A stretch of 64,000 nt of DNA, from NCBI GenBank assembly GCA_047967505.1, contig CM106539.1, one strand, 5' to 3'. The notes beneath the pieces are model-generated. The model saw only the letters and a list, made by a program, of their open reading frames with translations, was not told the origin of the DNA and did no database searches. The stretch is from Dipteris shenzhenensis. Its lineage: Eukaryota; Polypodiophyta; Polypodiopsida; Gleicheniales. The first letter of the stretch is position 1. Each line of letters begins with the position of its first letter. Below, piece after piece: positions 23,932 to 36,043 of this stretch. Position numbers and translations under genes: made by a program.

Positions 23932-24667
23932 TGAACTTGCGCAGCTTCTCTGCGCCCAATGCCTTCATGAATATGTCAACTACCTGATCCTCTATGCTAA
24001 CATAAACTAGATCAATAAGACCTAGTAAAACCTTCTCCCGCACATAGTGATAATGCACCTTAATGTGCTTTGTTCTAGCATGATAGACTGGGTTATTTGC
24101 CAAGTGTATACTGCTCATGTTGTCATAATAAATGACAATTGGCCCATCTGTAGACTGATGCATATCATAGAGTAGCTTATGCAACCAAGCTACCTCACAT
24201 GCAACCATTGTTGCACCCCTATACTCAGCCTCTGTGCTCGACAAGGCAACTGTAGGCTGTTTCTTGCTGCTCCAAGTGACTGCAACACTCCCAAAAGAGA
24301 ACACATATCCACTGGTAGATCGTCTATCAGAAATACTACCAGCCCAATTAGCATTAGTGTATCCATGTAACTGTATCTGAACCCTAGCCTCATAAAATAG
24401 TCCATACTGCAATGTGGACTTCACATACTTGAGTATGCGTCTAGCTGCATCCAAATGCGGTTTCCTTGGAGCCTGCATAAACTGACTTACCAATCCAACA
24501 GCATAGCTCAAATCTAGCCTGGTAATAGTCATATAAATCAAACTTACTACTATGCGTTTGTACATAGTAGGGTCTTCCAAAAGCTCACTTGCATCTGCGC
24601 TCAACTTCACATTCTGCTCCAAAGGAACTGAAATAGGCTTACAGCCTATCATCCCATACTTGGATAG
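23932..24667 (-). pseudogene. Copia-4 reverse transcriptase end and RNase H, left fragment
   Basis: Read leftward from 24,667, this gives the end of the reverse transcriptase (Ser-Lys-Tyr-Gly-Met, then PISVPLEQNVKLS) and RNase H with YTNANWAGSISDRRSTSGY, SSTEAEYRGAT and YYDNMSSIHLA. The first catalytic Asp appears changed: the usual SDxDWAG is TNANWAG. The C-terminus is cut by the Copia-3 LTR at 23,931 and no Copia-4 3' LTR is present. The fragment is the exact continuation of the minus-strand frame that stops at 51,531, displaced by Gypsy-2. Confidence 0.9.
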
Positions 24668-26508
24668 TGTGACCCCAAAAATTGATATTGTTTTTCTCTA
24701 TGTTTGATAAGGGTTTGAGTATCAAGTGATAGCCTAGCGGCTCTCACTTATTTCTATTTTCTATGATATTGTATGAGATTGAGAGGATGAGTGGAATGGC
24801 TCATTGTAAATACCATAGGTATGAATTATAAATACCTTGGTATGGGGTGAGAGTTATTTGTGTATGGGATATTATGAGTTTTTTAGAAGATAGAAAGAGT
24901 GAGTCATATAAAGAGGTGGGCTCATGTCCATGTGTTCCAATGATATAAGAGAGGCCACATGCCAAGCGTGTGGAAGGCATGTGGAGGAGTGTGAAGTCAA
25001 GAGGAATCCTTCTAGAACTCCTATGTGAAATAAGGAGGATGTGGACATGTGGAAAAGACAGGGTCCCTATGGGCTCCATGTGGCGAGACTCTTGACTTTC
25101 TCAATATTTTAAGAGTCTTGAGCATCTTTTGATGGGACACATGGCAAGAGTAGCCAAAAAGGACATGGATGGTGACATACGTGCTTATGTGGTTGATGGG
25201 GAAAAGAATCTACAGGCAGCAATTGTAAATGGGTGAAGGAGGGTGATAAAATCTCTATAAAAGGAGCCCTCCTCTCCCTTGTTCATCAATCTCTTCCACC
25301 ATTGGGCCTTATGTTGCTGTAGTTCTAGTCTCCCCAAGCCTCTTCCATGAGCCTTCTCTTCCTCTCGTAGATATTCTCTTATGTAGACTCTTGAGTCCTT
25401 CTCTCACTAATTTATTCTCTCTCTATGAGTAGTCTTGGAGCTTCCGCTCCGTCTTGTATGTATGAAACCTCTTCTTCTCCCTTGTGTTTGTAGTGTTGAG
25501 GTGGATTCTCACTCTATTTGTAATGAAGGTCACTTTAGGTTCTCTCTCTCTTGAGTGTCTCTTCCCTTTTCTTTCTTTCAAAGCCTTAAAAGTTCTTTCT
25601 ATTCGTCGACTGCTCACTGTGCACACATGGTCCATTTGTTTCCCGAGCCACTATGCAAACTTCTTCCCCTCTTCTAGGCGAAATCTATGAGGGGTGGATC
25701 GTTGATGAAGGTGGAGTCTTGAGGGAGCATCCTGCTCAGGCGAAATTAGCCTGGGTGGAGGGTAGTTTTCATGACAGTTTGACCCCCTATTAGTGTTTTG
25801 CTCATAACTTTCTGCTCGATAGTCCGATTGTAATGAAATTTATATTAGCGCGAAGCTCTCTTCAAGGCACATGTTTGTTATAATCAGATCTTGAATCAGA
25901 TACTGCTGCAAAAAGTTATAGTTTTTACCCCCTTCCAGTAAACTGTCCATATCTCTTCAACCGTCTGTCTGTTTTCAATGAAACTTATATTAGCGTGAAG
26001 CCCATCTCAAGGCGCATCTCTTTTTACTTGAATCTTTGATATCATGTCTCTACTGAAAGTTATAGGCCTCTGTGTCTAATGACAGTTTGTAGAGTGTTTT
26101 GAGCTAAGTATAAAGGTGTCTATGAAGGAGGTGCAATGTTTCCTCGGAATCTACCCATCCAACCTAATCAGCCCCTTCAAACTCCTCGATATATATCAGT
26201 TCATGTCATGTTGAGCCGCAAGAACTTCTTTCAACAACGTATCGCTCTTCTCTTTGGTGCAGACCGGCGGCTCGCTGAGATTATGGCCTCTGCTGATCCT
26301 TTCCTTCTCCCTATGCTTGACTACAACATCACTTGGGATGTTACCATCTTCATTCTCATCTAAGGGAGGAAAGTATGGTGTGGTATCTTGGCATAAAAGC
26401 TTCTTTCTAATGTCTCATTCTCAATGATAAGTATCTTTGGCAGTTAGTTCGAATGCTGCAGGAAGTGAAGAGGTGCGTGAAGTTTATTACCCCCAACTTC
26501 ATGTCACA
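24668..26508 (+). repeat. Gypsy-2 5' LTR
   Basis: An 1,841-bp LTR with a TATA box at 25,256-25,264. Compared with the 3' LTR it lacks 22 bases near its start, between two copies of ATTGATATT, as expected from slippage between direct repeats. It also holds the empty site (GTTCTTTCTATTCG near 25,590) into which the CACTA element inserted in the partner LTR. Confidence 0.92.
25256..25264 (+). promoter_or_regulatory. Gypsy-2 LTR TATA box
   Basis: TATAAAAGG in both LTRs (about 38,755 in the 3' copy), followed by a C/T-rich stretch where transcription would start. Confidence 0.6.
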
Positions 26509-26513
26509 TCTTT

Positions 26514-26529
26514 TGGTGGAGACGCCGGG
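26514..26529 (+). other. Candidate Gypsy-2 PBS
   Basis: TGGTGGAGACGCCGGG starts five bases after the LTR end. The position and leading TGG fit a PBS, but I cannot assign the tRNA with confidence. Confidence 0.45.
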
Positions 26530-27113
26530 TACGTTTGGTATTGGATTCATCCCACCTTACTAAACGGTCTCGGGTGTAATTGGTTGCATGTTATGCCTAG
26601 AAGAGGCATGTGTTTTGATGAGATAAAGAAGATGCCTGGAAGAACTCCATTAGAAGAGATTCCAACCCGTTTAAGAGAACTTGAAGATTGTGAAGGTGAT
26701 GCTCAAGCTATTCGCACAATCACCATGATCATATCCTTTATGTTTGCATTGTTGAATATGTTAGTGAATCGACAATGCCGGCAGCAGGCACAATGATAAA
26801 TTGGGGATTGTTCCATGCACTGGCAGCTTGGTGTGAAGAAGAGTTGAGTCTTTGGGTAGTTTTCGACTATAACAGTGGAGTGGTGATTCTTAATGCTTTC
26901 AACTTCTATTGCTATGCAAATGATGAAGATTACAATATCTTGAAGCTTTTATGTGCACTTCCTATTGTGAGAAGGGTGATTTTAGAATGCATGTATACAC
27001 AATGTTTTCATGGTGCTGGTGGGTTACTTATTTTTGAAGATTTTGTTGAGGATCACATTGTGGAGGGTTTTCAACAAGTGGTTATGCATAATCAGTTGGT
27101 CTTGGTATACTAA
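26530..27113 (+). CDS. Small ORFs between PBS and gag, possible extra ORF
   Basis: Two overlapping open frames (to 26,796 and 26,775-27,113) fill the leader. The first contains NGLGCNWLHVMPRRGMCFDE and an acidic/Arg segment. The second is rich in Leu, Val and aromatic residues. Neither matches a family I know. Tat-lineage elements such as Ogre often carry an extra ORF upstream of gag, so this may be a frameshifted remnant of one. It could also be open by chance. Confidence 0.3.
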
Positions 27114-27187
27114 GGCTCTGTGGGATCTTGTTCGGATCTTGTTTGGGATATTATTTGGATCTTGGTGCTTCCTTTTTGTGTTTCATC

Positions 27188-27952
27188 ATGGTGAAGATTC
27201 CAGTGTTTCGAGGGACCCAAGGGGAAGAACCGGAGTCTTATCTTTGGGATTTTGTTCGAGGATGCCGGCTTTCTGGATGGTCCATGAAGGATCGGGCGGA
27301 GATTTCGCCTGATTTCCTTGAAGGTGTAGCCTTGAGTTGGCATGAGACCTTGCCGGACTCTACCAAGGAGGACTGGGACCAAGTGGTGGTAGCAATGAAG
27401 CAGAGATTTGGGGCAGTGGAGTCGCCAAATGCTTTGATGTTGCAATTGGACCGGTTCTTTCAAGGAGAGGGTGAGTTGGTCTCTGCATTGGCAATCCGAT
27501 ACGAAACTTTATGGACAAAGTATGAAAGGGCAGCTTTGCGAGCTGTGGCATCGGCATCATCGGCCCCTCAAAGTCTCTCAGGGATGGAGCACTTAAAGAT
27601 GAGCAAATTTGTTATGGCTTTGGAGCCTCGTCTTCGCTCAAAGGTAATGAGTAAAGATCCAACAACATACGTGGAGGCGCTTCACATTGCGAAAAAGAAA
27701 GAAGCTTCTCTTAAGATCGAATCCTATTTTGTGTCTTCAACAGCTTCAACTTCTAAGGTGGAGGTAATGGGCACTCCTCAGGTACCAAAGTCCTCTGAGT
27801 TAGATCATAATATCTCCCAATTGATGGCAGAGTTTGCTGATTTGAAATTGCATTTGGTTAATGCACGACAACCTAGAGCACCAAAGAGTGAATATAGGCC
27901 TCAAGATAGGAGTGGGGTCACTTGCTATGAATGTAATGAAAAAGGTCACTAT
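27188..27952 (+). pseudogene. Gypsy-2 gag, 5' part
   Basis: Gag begins at 27,188 (Met-Val-Lys-Ile-Pro-Val-Phe-Arg-Gly). It contains the retrotrans_gag hallmarks FLEGVALSWHETL and WDQVVVAMKQRFG, then a coiled-coil-like linker and the first half of a CCHC knuckle, CYECNEKGHY. Copia-5 cuts the knuckle exactly here. The second half (Arg-Pro-Glu-Cys-Pro) resumes at 33,864. Without the insertion the frame is continuous. Confidence 0.92.
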
Positions 27953-28123
27953 TGAGAGTGCTCTCAATGGAAGCAAGAATGGAAGAAGGAGAGAGAGAGA
28001 CAGAGAGCCACACAAGTTTTGGTGGGTGCAGAACCACCCTAATCTTCTTTTTCATTCATTTATATATGTGTTTGAGTATTGTACATAACTGGGGTTAAGG
28101 CACAGTGACCTTTAACCCCCACA
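27953..28123 (-). repeat. Copia-5 3' LTR
   Basis: 171 bp, TGAGAG to CCCACA on the plus strand. Adjacent to its inner edge is the polypurine tract (complement at 28,124-28,134). Confidence 0.95.
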
Positions 28124-28169
28124 ACCTCCCACTTAAAGGACAATGTGCCTTTAAGGGAGAACAACCCCA

Positions 28170-29075
28170 GTGAGCATACTATCCAATGCCCATCAATACA
28201 CGACAATACTCAAACCGCTGACTAGGTAGACTCTTCGTCAGCATATCTGCAGGGTTATCATCTGTATGAACCTTGACAAGCTCTATGCGCTTGTCCTCAA
28301 GTACCTCCCTGATGAAATGGTACCTGACCTCAATGTGTTTGGTCTTTGCATGAAAGACTGGATTCCGTGCTAGCTGAATAGCACTCATGGAATCACTATG
28401 CAATGTCGGTACACCTGTATGAATCCCCAAATCTCCCACTAGCCGATCAAGCCATATAGCCTCCTTGCAACCCTCTGTGGCTGCAACATACTCAGCCTCT
28501 GTGGTAGACAAAGCCACGCACTTCTGTGCACGAGACATCCACGACACTGCACCACCTGCAAAGGTGAACACATAACCAGAAGTGGATCTCCTACTATCCA
28601 CATGCCCTCCATAGTCTGAATCTGTGTACCCAAGTACACGCATGTCTCCTTTACCAAAGCAAATGCACATCTCCTTGGTACCCTTCATGTACCTCATGAT
28701 GCACTTAACTGCCTCCCAATGCCTCTTTCCTGGATTAGCCATATACCGGCTAACAACTCCCACTGCAAATGCAATGTCTGGTCTAGTAGCTATCATAGCA
28801 TACATAAGACTCCCAACTGCTGATGCATAAGGAACCTTGGCCATCATGGCCCTCTCCTCATCTGATTTGGGACTATCTGTATGACTCAGTTTCACATATG
28901 GAGGCAATGGAGTACTCACTGCCTTCCCCCCCTCCATATTGAAACGCTGCAATACTTTTGTAACATACTCTTTTTGTGAAAGCCAAAGGAGTTTCCTACT
29001 CCGATCACGCGTGATGCGCATACCAAGAATATGACCTGCAAATCCCAAATCCTTCATATCAAAGGCCTCATGCAA
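28170..29075 (-). pseudogene. Copia-5 reverse transcriptase end and RNase H
   Basis: Frame after the shift near 29,075: MKDLGFAGHILGMRIT (end of reverse transcriptase), the connection segment with ATRPDIAFAVGVVSRYM, then RNase H with YTDSDYGGH, STTEAEYVAA and HSDSMSAIQLA, and the tail DNPADMLTKSLPSQRF. All three acidic residues are present. A 2-bp insertion in CAACTTAAGG (29,077-29,080; CAACTTGG in Copia-3) separates it from the upstream frame. Confidence 0.92.
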
Positions 29076-30067
29076 CTTAAGGCCTTTAATGCATCTAGCT
29101 CATAAGTATTCTTGCTAGCCAATAGCATATCATCCACATATAGTGCCAGGATTATCAGGCTATTATCCTTAGCCCTTTTAGTGTAGAGGCAGTGATCAAT
29201 TTCACTCCTTCTAAAACCCTGGGACCGAATGAAAGCATCAAACTTCTGATACCATTCTCTAGGTGCTTGCTTAAGACCATAGAGACTCTTCTTCAGCTTG
29301 CAAACTAAATGCTCTTTGCCCTTTTCTTCAAAGCCTTCCGGCTGAACCATGTAAATTTCCTCATGCAAATCCCCATGCAAGAAAGCTGTCTTGACATCCA
29401 TCTGCATAAGCTCCATATCCTCTGCTGCCACTAGTCCAAGCATGCATCTAAGTGTGGTCATCTTCACAACTGGAGAGAATATCTCATCAAAGTCCACACC
29501 CTTCTCTTGCTTGAACCCTTTAGCAACCAAACGGGCCTTGTACCTAGGCACATCATCACCTGTGACCTTCATTTTGTAGACCCATTTACATGGCAATGCT
29601 TTCTTTCCATGTGGCAAAGAAACCAAGTCCCAAGTCTTATTCTTCATAAGTGAACTCATCTCTGATTGCATAGCATACTCCCACTTGCGTTGATCCTCAC
29701 GCATCATAGCCTCTCTGTAGCAAGAAGGCTCCCCGCAATCAGTAAGCATCACATAGTCTACCCCTGGAACAAACCTATCAGGCGGTCTAGACACTCTAGA
29801 TGATCTTCTCAAGGGCATTTCAGCTTGCTGTCCCACTTGCATATCAGCCACATTTGGCTCATCATTTCCACCAATAGATGATCCATCATCTACCCTTGAT
29901 TGTATACCTGTGGGAGTACTTGGTTGTACCATTTCTTGCACATTTGGTGCATGGACAGCTTGCTGTCTATCAACATATGCAGGTGGATTCACATCCTGGA
30001 AAGTGATTCTCCTCATTTCCACATTCCTCATGGGTGCCTTATGCATCTTCTTCTCATTGAAGACCAC
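29054..30067 (-). pseudogene. Copia-5 integrase C-part and reverse transcriptase
   Basis: Contains the low-complexity linker, then KWVYKMKVTGDDVPRYKARL, AFLHGDLHEEIYMVQ, LYGLKQAPREWY and YVDDMLLAS. The frame is separated from the upstream one by a TAG near 30,104 where Copia-3 has TGG (Trp), a G-to-A change. Confidence 0.92.
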
Positions 30068-30103
30068 ATCATGGCTGCGTATGATCTTCTTTGCTTCTGG
30101 ATC

Positions 30104-31440
30104 CTAGAGACGATAGCCCATCTCTCCACTTTCACCATAACCTAGAAAGATGCATTTCCTAGACTTAGGATCTAGCTTCTTTCGAAGCTCTTTTGGCACA
30201 TGTGCATATGCCTCACACCCAAATATACGCAAATGAGAGTAAGAGGGCTTCTTGCCACTCCATGCCTCTTCAGGAATACCACCATCCAAACTCTTACTAG
30301 GTGATCTATTGATCACATGCACTGCAGTCTTCATTGCCTCAGCCCAAAAACCACCAGAAAGACTTGCATTGGAAAGCATGCATTGCAACCTTTCTTGAAT
30401 GGTACGATTCATCTTTTCTGCAACTGGATTTTGCTCTGGAGTACCAGGGGATGTGAGCTCCCTCTTAATCCCACGTGTATCACAGAAATGCTGAAAGTCA
30501 TGAGAGAGATACTCTCCACCATTGTCAGTCCGTAGGCATTTAAGCGTTCTAGCTGACTGATTCTCAACCAAGGCCAACCATTTCTGAAATACTTGGAACA
30601 CATCACTCTTCCGAGCTATAGCATAAGCCCACACTTTCCTAGTTGCATCATCAATGAATGTCACATAGTATTCAGCCCCGCCTAATGACCGTGTAGGGAT
30701 GGGACCACATACGTCTGAATGCACCAAATCAAGCATTTCAAACTCTTTCTTTCCCCTTCTTTTATGGGCTGATTTAGTCTGCTTCCCATAGAGACAGTGC
30801 TCACAAAATTCAAAATCAGAGAAACTCAAATGCGGTACATAACCCAAACGGCATAAGAGTTTCATTCCATTCTGGCTCATGTGCCCCAACCTGCAATGCC
30901 ACAAAGAAGTGCTTGGCTGCTCGGTTATTGCAACAACATGATCAAATACCCCTGATACATGTAAGGGATACAAAGTCCCACACTTGGCACCCCTGGCCAA
31001 AAGCATAGAGCCCTTTTGAATTTTCCAACTTTGAAAGCCAAAAGTGGTGTGAAAACCAGCATCATCTAGCTGACCCACTGAAATAAGACTCTTGGTCAAC
31101 TTAGGCACATGTCTCACATGTTTGAAAACAAATGCAGACCCGTTTGCAAAAGAAAACTTTATGTCACCTGCTCCCACTATGTCACATGCATAGTCATTTC
31201 CAAGATGCACACAACCTGTCTTTCCACTATCATAAGTGGAGAACCATTCCCTATGGGGAGTAACATGGAATGAAGCACCAGAATCCAAAATCCAATCCTG
31301 GGAATATGCATCATCTGAAGTGGTAAGCAACTCTGCAGATAAACTAGACATGAAGAGAACATCATTGTCACTATCACGTGTGACTGCATTGATCTCCTCG
31401 ATCTTCACTTTTCCTTTGTCCTCCCTTGGACTCTCCTCCT
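30104..31440 (-). pseudogene. Copia-5 protease and integrase
   Basis: Contains protease WILDSGASFHVT, the pre-integrase region, integrase HSDVCGP, LRTDNGGEYLS and EQNPVAEKMNRTIQ. Upstream the frame is lost by one extra T in a T-run at about 31,467 and by a TAA near 31,443 where Copia-3 has CAA. Confidence 0.92.
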
Positions 31441-32246
31441 TTTAATTTGCACCCCAATTTGCATTCTTTTTTCTTATCCTTTTGCTCTCTTTTCAGCTTG
31501 TAGCAATCCTTTTTCATATGGCCCTTCTTGCCACAATGGTAACACTCAATGTTCCGTGCCCTGGATTTGCTACGAGACTTCCCTCTTTCTTGGGACTTCC
31601 CCCTGAACTGTGATCTGCCCCTTTGCACATTTAAGGCTGCATCCTGCTTGTTGCCATCCATAGACTTCTGTCTAATCTCCTCGGCCAACAAGCTACCCAC
31701 AACATCATCAAATTTCAGTACTCCACCAGGTGCAGAGTTACTGACAGCTGTACGGAAGGTATCCCATGAGGATGGCAATGAACATAAGAGAAATATTGCC
31801 TTAGTCTCCGCATCAAAATTCATTTTCTGAGCCTGAAGCTGGCTGAAAATAATATTGAATTCATTCAAGTGAGAAGCAATGGAGACCCCTTCCTTCATCT
31901 GCAGCTCAAACAACCTCTTCATGAGGTAAACTTTATTAGAGGCAGTTTCCTTTTCATAAGTGGCACACAGTTTCTTCCACAAATCTTCCGTAGTCTGCTC
32001 ATTTACTACTGTGAAATAAACTGACTCTGCAAGATGAAGTCTAATAGTAGACTTTGCTAATGCATCCAACTCATTCCAATCATCCTCAGACATATTTGGA
32101 GGCTTAGCTTCAATCCCTGCCAAGGGTTTAATCTGCTTCTTTTGAATAAGCACATCCCTTATCTGTTCTTTCCACAAAGAAAAGTTTGTCCCATCAAACT
32201 TTTTTATGCTGAAAAACTCCTTTTCAGGCATGGAAGAGGATGCCAT
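31374..32246 (-). pseudogene. Copia-5 gag
   Basis: Starts at 32,246 (Met-Ala-Ser-Ser-Ser-Met-Pro-Glu). Capsid part nearly identical to Copia-3, basic Ser/Arg stretch, and knuckle CYHCGKKGHMKKDC. After the run of Lys codons an extra A on the coding strand shifts the frame, so the last 30 or so residues are not native. Confidence 0.93.
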
Positions 32247-33673
32247 GATGCAAATAAAGCAAAATTCCAAATGCTAGTGCCTGCAAGAGAGAATCACACC
32301 AAATACCAAGTGCACCCAAATGTGTATGCCACAATAGAGTGAAATATTACCAAAAGCTCAAAGCTCAAAGCATCTAAAGATGCATCTGACTCATGTGCAT
32401 ATACTATGCATCCATATGAGCAAATCTGGCCCAAAAGAAAATGCCAATAAGTGCCAAATGACTCAAGCGTAAACACTGTCCACTGGCATATGCATCAATA
32501 ATGTCTCATCCAAGAGAGCATAGCACTATCAGTGCATCACCTGCAATGTGTCAAAGCTGTCCCTCAGCTTAAAATAGCATCCATGTGCAAAGCGTCCATA
32601 AAAAATAGCATCCCACAAGGCAATTTGGGCCTATCAGCGCATCCAACAAGGACCGCAATGCATCCAAATGGCCTATAAATCATCCACTGCAACCCAATGC
32701 ATACCACGAATGAGCGCACACTGCTCAAACTGCAACCAGAGTGATCTGCATAAGGTATGCTCAAGAAATCATAGTCCCACGGTAATGAGCGCTACTGAAA
32801 ATAGAACCTGAGATGCTTCAAAACATGGGCGCCATTGCATAATCGGACTCAGCGAGAAAATCTGCAAATATCTCTCTTCTGCCAGAACTCCAAAATCCCA
32901 ACCGATGAGTGAGAAATGGGAGTCAACACTTATCCACTGCCATGTGGCATAAATCTAAGGTTTCAAAACCTTAGTATGAAAAATGCATAACAGAGAGATG
33001 AAATCGAATACACAGAGATTTATAACTGTGAAAATCCTCCACCGAATCACGCAAGAACTGATAGGTAGGGGTTTTTGGGCATCCGAAACGCAATGGGACA
33101 GACGGTTTTGGAAACCGTGGCCTCAATCACTGGGTCCAACACACGGACTGAAAAACGTTTTTGGAAACAGAGCTATCTGTAAACTCCACCGGAGTGCGAA
33201 TGATGAGCAACATAGAAGTTTTAGGACCTCCTGAGTCGACCGGAACTGACAGATCTGCAAATGGTTGCTCCAAACTTGAGTTCCAACACCCGGGCAAAAA
33301 ACACAGGAATTGACACAGTGAGTCAGAAATCCACTGAAATGATCTCAGATTCAAGAATGAAGGTGTTTCCAAGCTCCTGAAGTAATGTGGACACCAAAAG
33401 CAAGCAATAGTTGCTTCCACAAGTCAATACGGAGTCTCTGTCATCGAACGGAACAGGGAAAAGCTCAAAAAACGACTTTTTCTTTAAAAGCTCTTAACAG
33501 GCTCTCAAAACCACTTCGTAAAGCCAAAGTGACTTTTCCAAAGGTTCCTCCAAGGTCTCTGCACACTCGGATGCAAGTAAAGTCACCCACAAAGCTTCCC
33601 ACAAAGCTTCTCCTTCCTCCCACAGAGCTGCTGAGCTTCCAAGCATTCACGCACGCTCAGCTAGATCACCCGA
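32247..33673 (-). other. Copia-5 leader
   Basis: Non-coding leader between PBS and gag, about 98% identical by eye to the Copia-3 leader. No uORF or structured motif stands out. Confidence 0.8.
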
Positions 33674-33685
33674 GCTCTGATACCA
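33674..33685 (-). other. Copia-5 PBS
   Basis: On the minus strand TGGTATCAGAGC, initiator tRNA-Met type, two bases from the right LTR. Confidence 0.9.
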
Positions 33686-33687
33686 GT

Positions 33688-33858
33688 TGAGAGTGCTCTC
33701 AACGGAAGCAAGAATGGAAGAAGGAGAGAGAGAGACAGAGAGCCATAGAAGTTTTGGTGGGTGCAGAACCACCCTAATCTTCTTTTTCATTCATTTATAT
33801 ATGTGTTTGAGTATTGTACATAACTGGGGTTAAGGCACAGTGACCTTTAACTCCCACA
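33688..33858 (-). repeat. Copia-5 5' LTR
   Basis: 171 bp, with a TATATAAATG TATA box on the minus strand. It is followed by TSD ACTAT. Confidence 0.95.
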
Positions 33859-33863
33859 ACTAT

Positions 33864-34982
33864 CGCCCCGAGTGTCCTAGATTGAGAAAGAAAGAAGACA
33901 AACAAGTAGCCTTGTTAGAAGCTTCTTCAGGGGATGAGGAAAGAGAGGTAATGATGGCTAAACGGGGGCGTGGTAAACCAAAAGAAGAAGAAGAAAGCAA
34001 GGAAGAAGTAGATGAGGAACATCAGGAAGAGGAACACCGTAGTAAGAAAAAGAAGGCATCTAGAAGGAGAATTAGCCAGTCAGACTTTCCTTTAGGACAA
34101 GGAATTGGAAGCTATGACTTGTTGTCCGACCTTAAAGAAAAGGAAGCTCATATCACCTTTGGTCAATTACTTGCTTTGTCTCCAAAACTACGGAAGGAAT
34201 GGGGAAAACTAGCAAGCACAAGGGTGTTAAAGAAGAAAAAGAAGAAAAGTGCCAATCCTGTTGTTCAAAAGGTAGATATAGATGTTGGTGATGATGTACC
34301 TGTGGTTGATGTGATCATTGATGGTCAAGTGATTTCTAATGTGTACATTGATGGAGGTACATCGATTAATGTCATGAGTGAGAAGACCATGATTAATGCT
34401 GATTTAAAATACTCTAGTACTACCTCTCCTTATCGCATCAAATTGGCTGACAACACTAGGGTTAAGACCTTGGGAGTTGTGAAGAATCTAGAAGTGAATG
34501 TATGTGGAATTTCTGTGCCGACTACTTTTCAGGTGATCCCTACCAAGCCAGATGCACGTGCCTATCCATTGATTTTGGGAAGGCCTTGGCTACGCAAGGT
34601 GAAGGCTGTTCAAAAGTGGGATACTGGAGAATTGATTTTGCAGGGAAATGATAAGAAGGTGCGCTACAACATCAGAAGCCGCAAAAAGGAAGTTCTCAAG
34701 GAGGAGTCTTCAACATCAGAGAGTTCAAGCTCTGACTTAACTGATGAAGAAGAAGAGACAGGGTGTAGCTCCGAGGAGTCCAACTCAGAGGGTGAGGTGG
34801 AAGCAGTGGCCTTTGGTCTTGGTGCTGATCGGGATGAGTCAGGAAGGAACAAGGTGGTGGTGCAAGAAGATCCTTTAGAGACACTTCATGTGGAGGATGT
34901 GGAGCACATTAAACGACGCCAACGCAATGAAGAGCTTCTTGGTGATTCTCTATCAGGTAGTGAGAAGCTCCAGTATACTTAG
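33864..34982 (+). pseudogene. Gypsy-2 gag end and protease
   Basis: Begins with the second half of the gag CCHC knuckle. A Lys/Glu-rich linker follows, then an aspartic protease with VYIDGGTSINVMSEKTM and the family motif LILGRPWLRKV. A Ser/Glu-rich acidic tail ends at TAG 34,980-34,982. The active site reads Asp-Gly-Gly-Thr, where Asp-Gly/Ser-Gly/Ala-Thr is usual. The reverse transcriptase frame that follows is offset. Confidence 0.9.
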
Positions 34983-34984
34983 AT

Positions 34985-36025
34985 ATGCTAGATGATTTTC
35001 CATGTCTCTTTGCAACAAGCTATTCACAGGTTCGGCCAGTCTCTCTTGTGGAGCACAAGATTGAGTTGAAGCCAGAAAGCAAGCCAGTTGTGCAATGCTT
35101 AAGGCGATTGGGGGTGATCCAAGCTGAGGCACTAAAGAAAGAGGTAACGCAACTACTTGAGGTGGGATTCATCTTTCCTGTTGATGATTCAGAATGGATA
35201 TCTCCTATAGCTGTCACACCAAAGAAAGGAAATAAGTGGCGAGTTTGTGTGGACTTTTGTCCTTTGAATGCATGCACTAAGAGGGATCATTTTCCTTTGC
35301 CATTCTAAGATGAAATACTAGACCAAGTAGCAGGGCATGAGATGTATTCTGTATGTGATGGGTATTCCGGGTACTTTCAAATTCGTATTCGGGAGGAAGA
35401 TCAAAAGAAAACATCATTTGTCACACCTTGGGGAGTTTTTGCTTACAAAGTGATGCCTTTTGGGTTGACCAATGCACCAGCTACATTTCAAAGGTTCATG
35501 AGTCAAGTCCTGGAGCCTTACTTGGGAAAGTTCATACGGGTGCTTTTGGATGATTTTTGCATTTATTCTCGGTGCATGGATCACATGGAGAAGTTAAAGA
35601 TGGCCTTAGCTAGGATTGATGAAGCAAAAGGGTGTCTAAATCCTAGCAAGTGTCATTTGACTCAAACAAAAGTAGTCTTGTTGGGGCATATTGTGTCTCA
35701 AGAAGGCTTGCAAATGGATCCTGACAAGGTTCAAGCAATCATGGCATTGCCAAGTCCTGAGAGTGTCATTGGTGTTCGTAGAATTCTAGGAAAGAGCAAG
35801 TATTATCAACACTTTTGTGATGATTTCACAGAGATAGTGCATCCCATTAACTTGTTGACAAGAAAAGGAGTTTCTTTCCAATGGGGTATGGAGCAACAAG
35901 AGTCTTTCCAGCAACTTAAGGAGGCCATGAGTAAGGGCCCAATATTGAAGCCCCCTGATTGGTCTCAAGACTTTTATGTAAATCCAAGTGTATCTTTGCA
36001 TTCAGTTGGTGCTGTATTGGTATAA
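34985..36025 (+). pseudogene. Gypsy-2 reverse transcriptase
   Basis: Contains HKIELKPESKPV, EVGFIFPVDDSEWISP, KWRVCVDFCPLNACTKRDHFPLPF, then TAA at 35,306 in place of an expected Gln. It continues with FAYKVMPFGLTNAPATFQRFM and LLDDFCIYS, the polymerase Asp-Asp, and ends with the LGHIVSQEGL and ILGKSKYYQHF segments. A second TAA at 36,023 sits at the start of the connection domain. Both stops fit CAA-to-TAA. Confidence 0.93.
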
Positions 36026-36043
36026 AAAGGAGAGGCAGGTAGA

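Larger units (their letters stand above)
27953..33858 (-). mobile_element. Copia-5, complete element in Gypsy-2 gag
   Basis: A 5,906-bp minus-strand element with 171-bp LTRs at both ends and TSD ACTAT at 27,948-27,952 and 33,859-33,863. The LTRs differ at four positions (about 2.3%), so it is fairly young. The PBS lies beside the right LTR and a polypurine tract (AAGTGGGAGGT on the minus strand) beside the left. All Copia domains are present, but the ORF is broken in four places. Confidence 0.97.
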
